The notes under the pieces are model-generated. The model was given only the letters and a program-made list of their open reading frames with translations, was not told where the DNA came from and searched no databases. From Branchiostoma lanceolatum (taxonomy: Eukaryota > Chordata > Leptocardii > Amphioxiformes > Branchiostomatidae), in NCBI RefSeq assembly GCF_035083965.1, contig NC_089738.1, positions 10,690,734 to 10,754,733 of the forward strand: a DNA stretch of 64,000 bases, in the 5' to 3' direction. A program made the translations under genes and the position numbers. Below are positions 46,601 to 61,600 of the stretch, in pieces; position 1 is the first letter of the stretch, and each line of letters begins with the position of its first letter.

Positions 46601-49600
46601 AGGAAGTATTTGTGTAGGATGGATGATCTTCTCCTTGAGCCTTTGTACATTAAATCATCTTCGTCATCATCATCATCTTCTACCTCCAGCTGAGAACAGA
46701 AGTTGTAACAATTGTTAAGTACACAGTGGCATTAAAAATACCCACCACTGCAAATCATACAATGGATAAACAATCATGGCAACAAAGTATAGAATCATCT
46801 TTGACATTATGCAACAGTTGTATCATGATTTAGGTTTATGTATTTCACTGAGTTTTTAAAGTGCAGACAGTACAAAGTATTAAGATGAATGATGGTATGA
46901 TAAAACTGAAATGTCTGGGCAGTTTTATAACCCATAACTTAGTATCTTAGGCATATGAATCTTTACGCTATACTGTTCAATGAGCAACTTCTGATTTCTA
47001 TCAATTAATAAGCTACTCCAGACAGTGCTAGAATTAAATATTTTTGTTGACATTTTTATCCTAATATAATACATGGAGAGCATGGGCATTACATGGCATC
47101 ATCATCCACTGTTTTCTGCATCTGCCGTAATAGAAACATCCTGCAGCTGTATTCAGTATTTCTGCATCCTGTTCCACTGTGTCTTTCGTCTTGTGAGCTC
47201 CCTTAGCTCTTGGAGTTTCTTTGGCATACTCATTAACAACTAGGTAATGATTAATTAGCCTCCATAGCAGGCTCTCTGGGCCTTTTTTGGGGCTTATGAT
47301 ACACTTTTTGTTGATGACTTCTTTTCGTACTGGGTTGTTTGTGGGATCAGGCCTAATGGTTACGAGCTGGCTGCACAAAGGACCCAGTACAAAAAGAAGT
47401 CATCAGCAGAAAGTGTATAATAAGCCAAAAAAAGGCCCAGAGAGCCTTCTATATATGGAGGCTAATGGTTAATGGTGTGCTTGTAACTTACCAGATTCAT
47501 TAGTTCCTTCATCTGCTGCCTGTGTTTGGGCTTCATCACCTTGTGCAGGTGCACATAGTCCTGGAACTGTGGACACAGAAAGTACAACATCAAGGGCAAG
47601 GTCATCACCAGTATCTACAACACAATACCAGTAATCTGTGTCATGATGTAATGCACTTACTGCAATTCTTAATTTTAACTGTATTACTAACTTTATTTTA
47701 GCTACTTTAACAGTCACTACTCAATCGCTAAAATTTCATCATCACAAATATTTGATTACTAACATTTGAGACAGTGATGTTTGTTGAACTACTCCCTTTC
47801 CCCCAACTGCTAAAATTACCAGCCGCAATATCAAATGGATTTACAGTAAAGTCAATAAGAAACAGTCTGAAAGTTTTCAATATAACAAAAGTGTGGGTGG
47901 GTGAGAGACTTACCTTGAGCAATATTACTCAAGGCATGTCTCTCAATGAACATGAACCGAAGGTTTAAAACCCTCTCCAAAAGACTACAACCCCTTCTGT
48001 ATAAACTTGTTTTTAACCTTCTCCCTACTGCTTAACTCTGTAACCTGTAGAAAATGGGGTACCAAATGGCTACTTCATGTGCTAAAGGTTAAGAATCAGT
48101 ATTTTGCTACACAGAACCAATCTCAGTGCTAGCACAGTGGTGTACCTTCACCTCCCCACTTGACACAGAAGAAAGGTCACAATTCTCTGCCTCTGAACCA
48201 TGACCTTGGATTTATTATTAGTCATAGACCCGTACCCGGGGTCTAACGGTGCTTCGACTTCAAAGACAGGATTGTTGTGCTACTGTATAATGATATAGAT
48301 ATAGATGTAGTAGCCCTCAATACGAAAGTCGCTGTACTTATGTTGTGTCAATAAAGATCTCTCTATAATCTGTAAAAGTTGACAAGTAAAACTAGGGGTG
48401 TCTTCTTAGTAAGTCATTGCTGACTGTCCAAAATGACAATGGAAGCCAGAAATTGCATGGCTGAAAACACCAAATTGCTGAGGTACTGAAAAACTCTCGC
48501 CATAATTATGAAAGTGAAAATGAATGCAGTTACATGTAATGCAATTACTATCGATGATATCATTTTGTAAATGGCCTTTTCAAACAAAGAAGATCATGCA
48601 CAAATGTGTGCAATACAAATGATGCTAGTCCCATTCCTAAAAGGTAATGAGCACATTTTGTTAGACTAAGATAAAGAACCTTTGTCCTAAAACAATTAGT
48701 TTTAACACCTTGTGAGTAATTATCTTGCACATCAGGATGAGCAGATTGATAACAACCAAGAAGTGAGTCAAAAAATATCCCCTTCTTGTGTTATAATCAT
48801 AACAAAAATGAACCTACAACAGGTGCTACCAGCTGGCTGCTACAGAAATCAGATTTCTAAAAAGATATGTGGTAGGATTCAAAATCAACTCTGGGGAAAA
48901 TGTTCGATGACAACTAAGTTAAGAGAAAATTAAGGCATTTAGGTGCCCTATGGTAGTCTCACATGTAGTTTCAACAGACAGACCTAATAGAAACATTCAG
49001 TTGCACTTGTCAACAAGACTTATCTTACTGTAGTACGCTTAATGGAACATTGAATGTTGAGAAAAAAACTTACCTCTGTCTACTCACAGCCTCCCATTTG
49101 AACCAACTGTTGCAAGTAGTTACAACACATAATCCTTCCAGCTCACAAATGTTGATCAGTTGCTATGGAATGCCGTGTAGCTTAAGGCTTTTTAAGCCCC
49201 GACTCTAATGATGTATATATTGTAAGGCTTGCCTTGTTGGTGCCCCAGTGAAGATAATGGCCCAAACTGGACGAACCACCTCAAAACGATTGTTTCTCTC
49301 AACTCATAGATTAAATCATTACAGAGTTGCGAACATACACAATATGTAGAATCAAGGCATGGTGCTAAGTGATCACGTCTAGGAAAGTGTTTGTGCAATG
49401 TTGGAACGCCAAATCTCCCACCAACAGAGAAAAGTGATATGTGACGAGTTGACAGGACTCGTAACACAAGGAGATTTTCATTGTGACTGATGGTCTTTAA
49501 TTTCAAGGTGCGGTTGCTATGCTGAAGACTGACACGCGTACGTGTAAAAGTCCTACAAACATGTATGCATTTTCTTAAGACCAGGGAATCGTGCTAAGCC

Positions 49601-52600
49601 TTGTAGTCTTAAAATCATAAGTGTGTTCAAATACCTTTACTTAAATCATAAATCCAAATTTAGGCCTTTTCTATTGTAATGCATTCATCAAATGAAGAAA
49701 AGGTGGTGTGTTTTATTTCTTTCACTCGGAAATAAAGTTGGCATGAAAGTGTATGATCACTCAACGATTCTTGCTCTACAATGTTTCTCCTTTTTCACTT
49801 AACAGATTTCTAAATCTTAAAAGATCATTTAACAAGAGTGACCTGCATTGTACAGTAAACCATGGTGCGAGTAGGTCCTGACCCCAAATCCTAACAACAC
49901 AGCCGGTAACTAGACACCTGGCCGATTGATTGATACAGGTGATATTCCGCTCTACTTGTTAAATACGCAGGATAAAGGGACAACAAAGGCCGAGAATAAG
50001 CCCACAGGGCAGGGGGTTGGTGCTTAATCACACTGTTTACATGTAGCCAGTCTTGGGAGGTATTCCCTGGATAGGGATATGCTAGTATTTACATTTAAGT
50101 CTGGAGATCTCCATTGTGTACACTATTACAGAGAGGTCAAGTCTTGTGTTGATTGCAATGAAGGATTGATACTGTATCTGAATGACAATGATCTGATAAT
50201 TCTGTTGACTGTATGCAGCAATTGTAAACTCCAAGCAGACGTAGCAGTCAGGTGGGGACACTGTGTTTCATATGTTTTCATCTGGAGATGTTTTGTACTT
50301 TTTCTTGAGGTGCTTGCTGTGTCAGTTGGGTGTTTCTGTAAAATGTGCATACCTCCTGCAAAACGTACAAAACACCAGCTCCAGAAAAACAGCACCAAAT
50401 AGACTCAGAACAAACTCAACTGCTACATCTGCTTGGAGATTAACCTTATGATAGTTCTGAAGATACATAAGGTTACATTCCACATTTTTTGCATTTTCTA
50501 CAAAGTTTTTGGATTCCCTTCCACCTTTACTTTTTCTCATTGCATGATTCAACGCATAGCTTAATCCTCAAAACACTTTCCTAACACATTTGGTATACAC
50601 TAGGTTCGGGAAGTTACATTTGGGACTGCATCTCTTAGCAGCGACACCTAACTTCAGTGCAAAAAAAAACAGTCAGAATTGCCCTGAGGAAGGTGACAGA
50701 CGGTCACTGAATAAAACACTTGGTTGTGTGCAAGACTTTATTATTCAGTGACTTACCAACCTGATGAAACTACATTAATTTGTCTTTACAGAAGATATTT
50801 TGATCGATTATATTAGCACAATAGCCGTCCAGCACCCAACACAGAGTTAGGCAGCAGGGAGAAGGTTAAGATGTATACAATGTCATTGTAGATGATCAAT
50901 ACCTGATACTTGACGGTAGCATAAGCAAGGTTCATCATAGTCCCAAACACGTCCACAGCATGTTGTCCCAGGGCCCTCAGCTTCTCCTTCATGGCCGCAC
51001 CAGGCTCTGCCGCAGCCTCCTCCTCTTCAGGATCTTTCTCTGTTAGCTGCATGCAGTTTGCACCAGCTTGCGATACCCTAGAGGACAAAAAAAATATTCA
51101 AGCTTTACGGGCATCTACTTATACAGCAGTTAAGCACTGAAAAAGCCATTAAGACTGTTTTTTAAAATCCATGTGATGCAAGTTTAATAGATATGACAAC
51201 ATAATCGCAAATCATATCTGAGGGCTTGATAACTTCAACTTGATAAATGCATCATATACATTTGTGCACGGAATTATACTGTAATTTTTTTTTTCAGTAG
51301 AACTTCAGTTGTAGTGGAATATAGTTTCCATTACCTGTATTTAAAACCTGCTCCTCCAATCAGCGCTGGGTGTTTCATCAGCAGCGCATCTTCCTGAAGA
51401 GTAAAAGAGTTTTCAATGACTCTGTCAAACAATGCCTCATTATGTGTGAAGAAGGAGATTTTTTCAGTCAATAATCAACATCATTTCTTTAAGGAATTGT
51501 CTTTTATTGACATTTCCTACCTAAAACTAGAGGAAGACCAAAACTTGGACGTAATGTTTTTTAAAGTACTTTTTTGTTTTGGTTGAAATAAAAAAGGCAA
51601 ACAGTACAGTTGCATGCTTACATCCTCATTTTGAACCCCTGCCAGTGATGTGTCTGAAATGTTCCCCCTGATTTTGGAGTTTGCTGTCTTCATGGCGCCT
51701 CCTTCCTTTGACACAAAGTTCATGGCCTCCTTTGTCATGACCAAGATGTGGGCAGTGATGTCATCCAACTTGTGAAGGGGAAAATTAAAAGAGAACACTG
51801 TTATTGTTCCATTCCTCTACAAAACATTGGAGGTTTGGTCCAGCTTGTTTTTGACATCTTTTTTGGCACTTTTATCAGGCTTTTTTTGGGCTGGCTGACA
51901 AGAAAGAAACCTGACAAAATAGAAAGCCTGATAAAAGTGCCTAGAAAGATGTCATGAACAAGCCGGAGCCAAAACTCACACAATGATATACAGCAACACC
52001 CCTACATTACAACATCCCTATGTTAGTGTTTGAGCGGATGTCTGAACATATACGGTGTTGGAACAAAGGGGTGTCGGAACATATAGGGGTGTAGCCAACA
52101 TAACAATTAACTTAGAAAAAACTCTTGCATTGATAGTTTGCAATGTTAGACCGACAATCAACACGATACATCTGAAAGCATTTCGCTGCTTTTCTACAGA
52201 CATTTTACTGGATTACATGTACCTTCCTCTGTAGCCTTTTCAGTGAGGCCGTAGTTTCCCACTCAACCACTGTTGGCTCCTCCCCATTCAGCATGGCAGT
52301 AGCTGTCTCTGACTTCAGGAATTTTCTCGCAGCCCTAAGAAACCAAAGAAGGCGATACTCACAAAAAAGTCTAAGGCATCTTAGCCCCAGTAGTGAGGAT
52401 TTTCAAGTTCTCAAACTGCTGTTAAAAGAAAACAGTAGCTATTTGAATAATTGCTCTTCCTTGCTATGGTTAAGAATACTTAGAAAATATAGAATGTCTG
52501 GAGTTTGAACCCAAACCCAATCTTACAATGTCTCTAACAGGACATAAGGTCTTCTCTTCTACCCTACTCTCTAAAAAAAATGTTCTTGAAACTTGCCTGC

Positions 52601-55600
52601 CACTTATTCAAACTCACCTTGGGATGGTATCAGAGGAAGCCAGCCCTTTGTTTTCTTCCCTTAATGTATGCAGCAACTGTTCAGACTCCTGGAAGCCACC
52701 TGTGACAATAATTTATTCACTTTGGTCAGGTCTACATGTACACTGTTTTTACAGTATTGTGCTGCTAAATGTGTTACTGTAACAGGAGTAGCTCTTTTTT
52801 TCAATTTAAACTTAAGCCTGGGTACCATCCCCATGAGTTACCACTCCCATGTGCATAGCGTATGCTCTTTCCAGCTTACTAGTCTGTGAGTTGTACATTT
52901 AAATGAGGATGTTACTTAAAGCTTTCTAGTGCAAACTGATGAGGGAGGCTGTCAAGCTCTGGCTATAGAACAATACAGGGTATACTGGCTTCAGCAAGTT
53001 CTAAATAATTCAATCAAATTTAATCATCTTGATCTATTTTCTTGGAAACGTATTTAGAGGATACCGATGCAAGCAGTAAGTGGGAAATTTATATGTACCT
53101 TGGCTCCTAAAAATGCTGGGCCGAGAGGCTGAACCTGTCTGATGCGATGTTCTCCTTGTCTGCAGAACTGGTGGCTGCAGGTCACACTGTACCCCCTGTA
53201 GAAATTCAAATGATGTACTATGATTATAGTCTAGTATTAGGCTAGCCCCTGGGGTGTGGCCAAAAAAGATCAACACTTTTGGTTTTTACATCTGAGTCTG
53301 TCTTCAATGTGTATTTTTATCACCTGACCTATATATATATGATAAGTCTTCTCTTGAAAGCAATCTGAGAAAAGGTATATTCAATGGATGTTTGCAAATG
53401 CATAAAAATGTACATTCAACAAAGGCGAAATAATATTAACCAACGAATAATGTCTGACATAAAATTTTAGATTATAATACTTTTAGCACTCTTACTTGAA
53501 TAAACATAGAATTTTGATCATACATTAGACCAAATTTTGATCAGGTGGATCAAAACATTTCGTCAAACTCTCTCAGCGACCATTTTATGGCATCTTTTTG
53601 TATAAATGCTCATCAAACAATCAATGAACCAGGGCTTTGCAATTCTCAGACCCCTTGAAAGACTCCCCAAGTGATTGAACGATCAGATCATTAAAGACAG
53701 GGTACTGAGTTTAGAGGCAGCAGAATATATGGACCATGCAACATGAAGGAACATTATGAAGATGTCTCAGCAAGGGGCCAGTCCCTGACCTAGGCACTTA
53801 GTCAGACAGTAATCAATCAATGAATCTTAATAGCCTTTAAGACATTTTTCACCTTGTGTTTGACAAGAAACTCCTCCACCACCAGATTCTCATGACTGGG
53901 CTCCTCCTCAGGTGACAGGTGTTCCTCGGGTGCATGTGACAGGCGCTTCATCAGGGTGGTGCTGCGGGTGGGGACTGGCAGGTGGCTGTCAGGCTGAATC
54001 AGGTGCACTGACACTTCCTTTTCTGAAAGAGAGACTTTCTTCAAAATCTGGTCTCCTTTTTATTTACAATAACTTTGTATGTGCATTGTTTGTTTTCAAT
54101 GTGATTGCAAAGACAGACAGAACATTCTTACTCCAATGCGCCCTTTGTTTACCCTGAGAATATTATTATAATGTGTTTTTGGAGAGTGTTGGTGTTATAA
54201 AAACTGATTATAATTTTTGAACTATATGACGTTATAAAAACTGATTATGATTGTCCATAAAACTGATTATTATTTTGATATTAAGATGGTGCTGAGAATC
54301 AAGTCAATGTCATGTCATCAGAAATATCTTCACAGCTACAAACCTGACCAAAAGCTTTTTTTCCCTATCAAACTCAAAGTATAATGCGTTTGGAGTTCTA
54401 GAAATCCAGAGAAGACTAACCTCTGCTGCTGTCATCTCTCTCTGCAGTGCTGGGTGGACATGGGCTGGCATCTCCCCCCGGCAGGAGAGACTCGGGGTGG
54501 TAGGGTGACTTGGTGGGCAGGGTAGAACCTCGGCCGTCACGCAGGCCACTCTGGTCAGGGGCAGCAGCTCCAAACTGTGCAAACAACCACCAGGGGGCAC
54601 AAGGTCACACACCTTGACCTTTGTTGTCCAAAATACCTACCCATAATGATTCATCCAGTGGTTCTTGAGTTACATGTATGCTGACCACAAAATGTGGAAG
54701 CAACCACAGACGGACACACAGACAGACACACCGGCACAAAAATTCCATTTTTCATGGAATTGGTTTGACAGAAATCTGAATCACACAACTGATAACCCGC
54801 CATGAAATAGCATACAAATTTGATTGGTAACAAGCAAACCTACATGTAGCTAAGACGTGTCAACACCTTAAGCCCTCTATTGGTTTCTATTCAAGTGCAG
54901 TTCACTTTTGAACAAAGATACTCAGAACCTGATTTACCTGATTTTTTAACTTGCTTTGTAGGCCAAGGGAAGAAGGATTTTATATTTAATCCTCCTTGCA
55001 ACCTCCTTTCAGACTGCATTTCTTCCTTTCAAATTTCAAATTAGAAATATTGACATACTAAAAAAGAGTCTTTAATCTATAATGCTTGGTAAAAGATCTG
55101 TTGTATTTTTGTGTGATATCACCTCTGACTCCTGGATGGTGTGTAGACTCTGCGTGTCCTCTCTAGTGTAGTCCTGATGCATGATTTCTATCTCCTCATC
55201 ATCAGATATGTCCATCACCATGCCAGCATCAGGACCCATGTAGTACTGGTCCTGACCCTGGCGACTCTTCAGGTCCTCCAGTTCAGCTTTCAGTCTCTCG
55301 ATTTCCTGGATCATAACAAAATCAATGAAAACCACACCAATCAAACTTTCTTCAGTTGGTTTTTGTGTTCAAGGGAAATGTGTGTTCAGTGGTGCAGTGT
55401 TATGCGTAGCCTGATTGAATTGCGCTTATAGCGGCCGCCCGTAACCGGTCAGCCCCTAGAAGCTTGATGGCTAGGTAGGGGCCATCCTGGACAGCAGGAG
55501 TTTGCGTTATACAGACTATGTTGTGCACCTCTCACCACATCTGGTTCAAATTTTGCCTGAGTTTGCGCCCAGACCTTGACACGACTGGAAAAGAGTCCCA

Positions 55601-58600
55601 TCGTCCTATCGGAGGGGGACGTAAAGTCTCAACAAACCTCCAACGCATGGTCCAGGTTGTTCTTTGTCATCTTCAGGTTCTGTTTGAATTCTTCATTCTC
55701 CTGGGTCAGTGCAGCAGTGACTTTCAAATTTTGATCCTTCTCGGGAGCTGGCTGCACGTGTACTTGTGTTGCCGGCACCGGTACCCGCCCAAAGACATTA
55801 TCCTGTAAACATGAAGAAGTTTATCAATTATGACTTTTAAAATGGAGAGCAGATATCTAACATAAGTAAGAATTATTTACTTTTGAAATACTTAATAAAA
55901 ATTAATCACTTAACGTATACCTGTCCTCCCTTGCTGGCTGGGGAGGCTGACGTGTGGTCTTGTCCTGACCGTCCACATTGACTGCATGCTCCCGGGCTTT
56001 GTACCATCTCAGTTGTCTCTGACCTGAAGAAACAAATGAGAACTTTAATTAAGGGATCCATCCCAGTGTGAGTGGATCAAATAAACCTATCTAGATACGC
56101 AGCTTGTACTGTTCTGTAGAAATTTGGCGTGTTATGGCATGAGGGGGTATATACTAGGTACTACAAACAATCAAACAAATAGATAGACTGACAGAAACAA
56201 GGCTTTATATTTGCTGAGAAACACACCTGACTGTTGTTGTTGTGTGCTCTACCTTCACTTTGGACTTCATCACTTTGGGCCTGCACTTAAGCTGGATCAT
56301 CAGAGCATCATTTTCTGTTTCCTGTGATATGATATGGAAGAAGCATTACTAAACGTTAGAAGACTACTACTCGGCTACAAAGTGTTAACAACCCTGTAAC
56401 AAAACATCAGGCATAGTATACATGGCTTTGACATCATTTTCCCAGTGCGCTTTCTTTTTCTGAAGGGAGCTAGTCCCACAGGTCAAAAAAAGATTGAGAG
56501 GTAACTTTTTTAGAACCATGGTTTAACCTTTAGCACACTGAAGTAGCCGATTGGCACCCAATGCTCTATTGCTTTTAGAGTTAGGCAGCAGTGAGGGAGA
56601 AGCTTAAGCATTGGTCTGTGGTATTGTTTTATTGCCAACAAGGCTGCATGAAATTGTCATCTTCAAATGACCAAATTCTACAAGAAAAAAATCTGGTTGA
56701 CAAGTTATACAAGTTATACCTTCCTGATAAAAAAAATGACTGCATACCTTGAGCTCTAGAGCTGCCTTCACCTCTCCCAGTTTAACTTTCAATCTTCTGG
56801 TTTCCTGTTGTAAGAACAAATACTATGAGTCTTGAGATATCCACCGTATTTTAAATCTCATGGCTTAATTCACAGTAAATGTTACTACTCCACCAAGAAC
56901 TCATCACACTTATGTATTGAGAGATTGCAGCTTTGCTGGACACTTGTTTGACACAATGATGCCATATATTCACTCCCTGATTGTCATTCTGCAAGTTATC
57001 GTCAACATGATTGAAGCATTGTCCTGTTACATTTTCTTCATACCCGTTAAACCACCTCATGAGGTAACACACCAGGTTTGAACTGAGTACAAGCTGCATA
57101 TCTGGACAGATTCATTTTCATCCACTCACACCAGGAAGCACCCTAAGGCTTACTCTTTTCAACATATAAGTGTGTCGGGTTCTTCACAGGACCTCCATTT
57201 AACATCCCATCTAAGAGATGTACCTAGCCAGGGATAGGTCTTAGTTTTCACCTGAGTGAAGAGAGAAAATTCATGAAAGTGCCTTTACCAAGGGCACAAC
57301 ATCTGGCATATCAGGGAAAGGAAAGTGATCACGATCCAGTTTAGCTCAAATGAATTCAATTAACAGATGAGCTAATCTTCCTCTGGTCATGACAGAGAAG
57401 ACAGACGCTATGTACAGTATTTACAGGTTCATTGTACCGGGGAAATTCCCCTAGCTCTTTTCGACAAGCATAATGAACAGTGGACCACGGCTTAACGTCC
57501 CGTCCAAAGACTGCGACACTTTCCGGTAGCGTGCATGCCGGGTGAGCGACACAGCCGGGATCGAACCCCGGGCTTCTAGTTCCAGAGGCAAGATCGCTAA
57601 CCACTGGACTACACACGCTACCAGGGGATTCAAACCAAGGACCTCAGGGCCAAACACCCGGCCTACCATCACGCCATGTGACATATTGAGTACCTTAATA
57701 ATGCCTTACCCTTTCACTCTCTGCACCCCTCACCCTCAGGCCTCTCAGTATCACAATTAGCGTTGCTGGCTCATACCACTTTCCATCTTCATCTTGCCAT
57801 TTGCCCTCCTAGGAAAAATTAAAGAATACATTTTTTGTAGGTTGAAAGGGAAACAATTGATGGGATTTCATTCATTGAAACCTCTTGTGATCTGTATACA
57901 CTTACCACTGAGTTTTCAGTACCATGGTTTTCAGTACCCTACAGTATTTACCTTAGTGAAGATAGGTAGGATAGTACTGACAGCTGTTTGTATTCAAATC
58001 CAAACCTGATGAAAATTGGGATTGAAATCCTACCTTGACATTGACTTTCATCCCTGCTGATTCTTCAACTTGACCCTGGGCTTTCATGGCCTGAAAAGTA
58101 CAAGTTTTAAAATTTGAATTTTCTCCAATCTGATTAATAAGTTCTTAGGTTCTTAGTCATAGATGACTGACCTTAGTCTATTGATTTACACTAAAATGTA
58201 ACTCTGGGAACTTTACTCTACAAAAGTTAATCAAAGCTGTATTTGTTCCTTTGTTTGTTTATCTTGCTTTCCATTGCACAGTTCTTCTGTGGATTTCAAC
58301 ATCTATTCAATGTATCTAATCAAACTTGTTTTTATGCTCGATCTTTTCCTTTTACGTATATGTCCTTCAGTGGAAAACTCCACACCAAGAGATAGATAAT
58401 GATGTAGTAAAACCCCTGAGCAGACCTTTCTGAGCCTGACCACCTCATCCAGGGTCTTCTCCATCCTCTCTTGCATCAGAAGCTTCTCATTGGTCAGCTT
58501 GGTGTTCTCCTCCATCACTTGTTGGTACATCTGCAGTGGACATAACGTTACATAAGTAGGGAAAGCTGCTAGCTCATTTTAACCTTTAGCACACTGAAGT

Positions 58601-61600
58601 AGCTGTTTGGCACCCCATTCTCTATCTGTTACAGAGTAAGGCAGCTGGGAGAAGGTTAAATTGATGCCCTTGTTCATTCTTTAGCAAGAAAAAAAGAAAG
58701 AAGTTGAGACCTTTTAAAAGTTGATGAACTGTCCCAGTGCCTTGTTGGCAAATTTTGAAATTTGCAAAGTGATAGACATGACTCACCAATTTCTTCTCTT
58801 CCAGCTCAGCAGCCATCCTGTGTATTAAATATGATTATTATTTTTGGCTCTTCAACTTGAAAAACAGTGGAGTTAACTTGATTATTAAAGAAAATATTAT
58901 AGTGTTTCATCAGTTCAATTTTTGTCCTTGCTATGGCCATGATTGTGTTTTACATGCAGCTGACAATGTCCTTTGAGGTTATAATTGGAATTCGTAACAT
59001 GACAAGATAGTGTGAATCCTCACATGTTCATCTTGACAGTTTGTTCCTCCAGCTGTGTTAACAGCTTCTGTAGCTCTGCCTCCAACACAGCAATGGCTGT
59101 ATTAACATGAATATACCATCCGATCACAGTCAGATAAACACTAAGTACAGTCAATGAGGGTCAGTCAATGAGATGCCAAGCGCCACCTACATGTTCCAGC
59201 TAGTTGATTTAGTCCAGTGATTACGTCACGGGACATCACGTGACCCTGTCCGCCATTGTAGTTCTACCTGTGAGTTGCTTGAATAAACTGCTTCGGTCAT
59301 GTACCTTTTGTCAGTCTTTAAGTCATCAGCTGTGCTACAAATGGCGAAGACTACAAAATTCAACTTTATATCCCTAGAATCAAGGGCTTTGAAAGAAATA
59401 TTTGAATTGGACTTCAGTGCAGTAGAGGTTTCTTCAAAAGGTTACTCCTATCAAGGATTAAAGAAGCACAGTTTGATGTCGTTGGACATAGCGGTAATAA
59501 AGCCAGTGACTACAATGTACTGATTCTAATGTTACGCAGATTAGCCAGCAATTATGCTAGATACACAAAATGCATTAATTTTGCCTCATCTAAAAGACTG
59601 GTTCAAACAGTTTACTGACCGTCCTCTCCCTCAGTTCTGATCCGTTTCAGCAGGTCGTTGACCTCTGCTGCAGCATGTTTCAGGACAGCTCCCTCACTCT
59701 GGTCTATCGGCTTCTGCTTCACTGGAGTTATAGAATAATTCCATTAGGACTACCTTACCAGTACTATACTATTTTCAATCTGGCAATGTTTTTGAATGTT
59801 TCCTTTCATTACTAAAAGGGCAGATACGTGTGTGGTACACTATACATGTATACACTGTGAAACGTGGTATTTAAGTATACTGACCCTGTTTGAAGGCATT
59901 GATAACCTGCTTCTGTAGGTTCTCTTTTTCCCTGTAAAAAGAGAAGCAAGATAGAAATGTATGAGCTTAAAAATCCACAACAGACAGTCCTAAAACTTAC
60001 CCCCCCCCCCTTTTTCAATATAATCAAACTGTACAGTTATTTTAGTGCCATGTGAATTCCTGATTTTCATTTATGATCAATCAAAAGAAGTTATCATAAA
60101 TGGTGTGAACTTGAAAAGACGGAATGATGAGCCAGGTGTGCATGGGTATAAACATGTGTATCACACAACTTTGCTATGGTTTCACTATGATTGACAAGTA
60201 TGGGAACAAAAATGTGGGAAGTTGGGCACTAAACTGGATTATCTGGATTAATAACACAGTCAACAGTCCTTCAGCACCAAGGACAGGGACATCATGGTTC
60301 TAACAAAATATCCTGGAAAACTTGTTTCCTGTGTCCTTTTTATTGTATTGGTTGGGCTAACATGCAGAAAAGGTTTCCCTACTAACAATGGCAACTTAAT
60401 GAGTTTCGCGCTGATAGTATTGACCATCACACATGTACTGTATACCACCTGACTGTAACCCCTTACCAATGGTGCTAGCATGCATTAATCTTTAAGTGCA
60501 GTGATAGAATTGAAGATAAAGACTTACATCGTCAAATGGCCGATTTTTCTCCCCTGCTGTTTTAGCTTCATCATTTGTTCATTCATGTTCTTCAGTTTCT
60601 CAGAGGCAACCTTGGCAGTCACCAGACCTTCCCTAGAACAAAAGTACACACTTCTTCACTTTCTATATAACCTCCATTAACATTAATTCGCCAGGTTACA
60701 TAAATCTGCAACTTTTAAAAACAGTGGGTTTGAGTGATCTCCAGTGCTGCACCCCCTAGGTATGCTCAGTCTAGACAAGGAGGTTAAAATCAGACGTTGG
60801 TTTAGATAAACAGGATTGCATTATACCAAGGAGTTTAAAATCCTTGATTGTACTGGGGGACAATATCTATTTGGAGATGTCTTTTTAGGGTGGCGGAATT
60901 ATGTACTCTGGTGGAATTATGTTAGTAGATGTTACATATACTTTTTTGTTCCTTACAATATGACTTTTTCCACTTGAAAAGTTGACAAAGTACCGAAAAC
61001 CTTAATTCTTGATTATTGTCATAGTCAAGGATGACAAGTTCAAGAGCATTTTTAACTTTGAACTTACCTAAATGTGCTCCCTGATTCCTCTGCCTCTTGA
61101 AGACTGGCTTCAAGGTTGTCCCATTCCTTAAAGAAAGACAAAATGAGAAAAAAAGCTGAATCTCACATTTTGCCATATTTAGAATGTCTTACATGATATA
61201 TCACTGTTATGACAACATAACAATTTTGTTTTGTTTTGTTATGTCGATATCCCATCAGTTATCTTGTGATTAATTCAATTTCAAGAGGATATTGTGTAGT
61301 CGTACCAATGACACTAAAAAGCTTAGAATCTGACAGCACAGAAATACAATATTCTATGATATGTCTAGTAGCATAATTAATGTGTACAGGTATACATGTA
61401 CGTGTCTATCTTTAAGTGAACCAGATTCAGCTTAGAATAGAATTTGAATATTTCTACTTACTGTGCCCATGTCATATAGATGATCAGTGCTAAACCACTG
61501 GAAAATAGAGTTGCACGAGAATCAACTATAGAATACAGACATTGCAGGTAGAGTAGGCAGGTAAATGCAAAGGAAATAAAACAAAAATGCACTTAACACA

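Larger units (their letters stand above)
47567..50902. other. Longest intron of the coiled-coil gene, no exon recognised
   Basis: Flanking exons 29 and 30 join in phase 0. The interval holds a small 80-bp MITE (48013-48092), a hairpin region (50190-50460) and a truncated MITE relative (50812-50872). An unassigned region at 49190-49510 has an open minus frame without motifs. If the model is really two genes, the break would most likely fall here. Confidence 0.5.

Noticed and set aside
57541-57622. Possible functional tRNA gene
   Set aside because: A and B boxes are present with tRNA spacing, but no matching 3' acceptor-stem half follows, and a SINE-type body continues.
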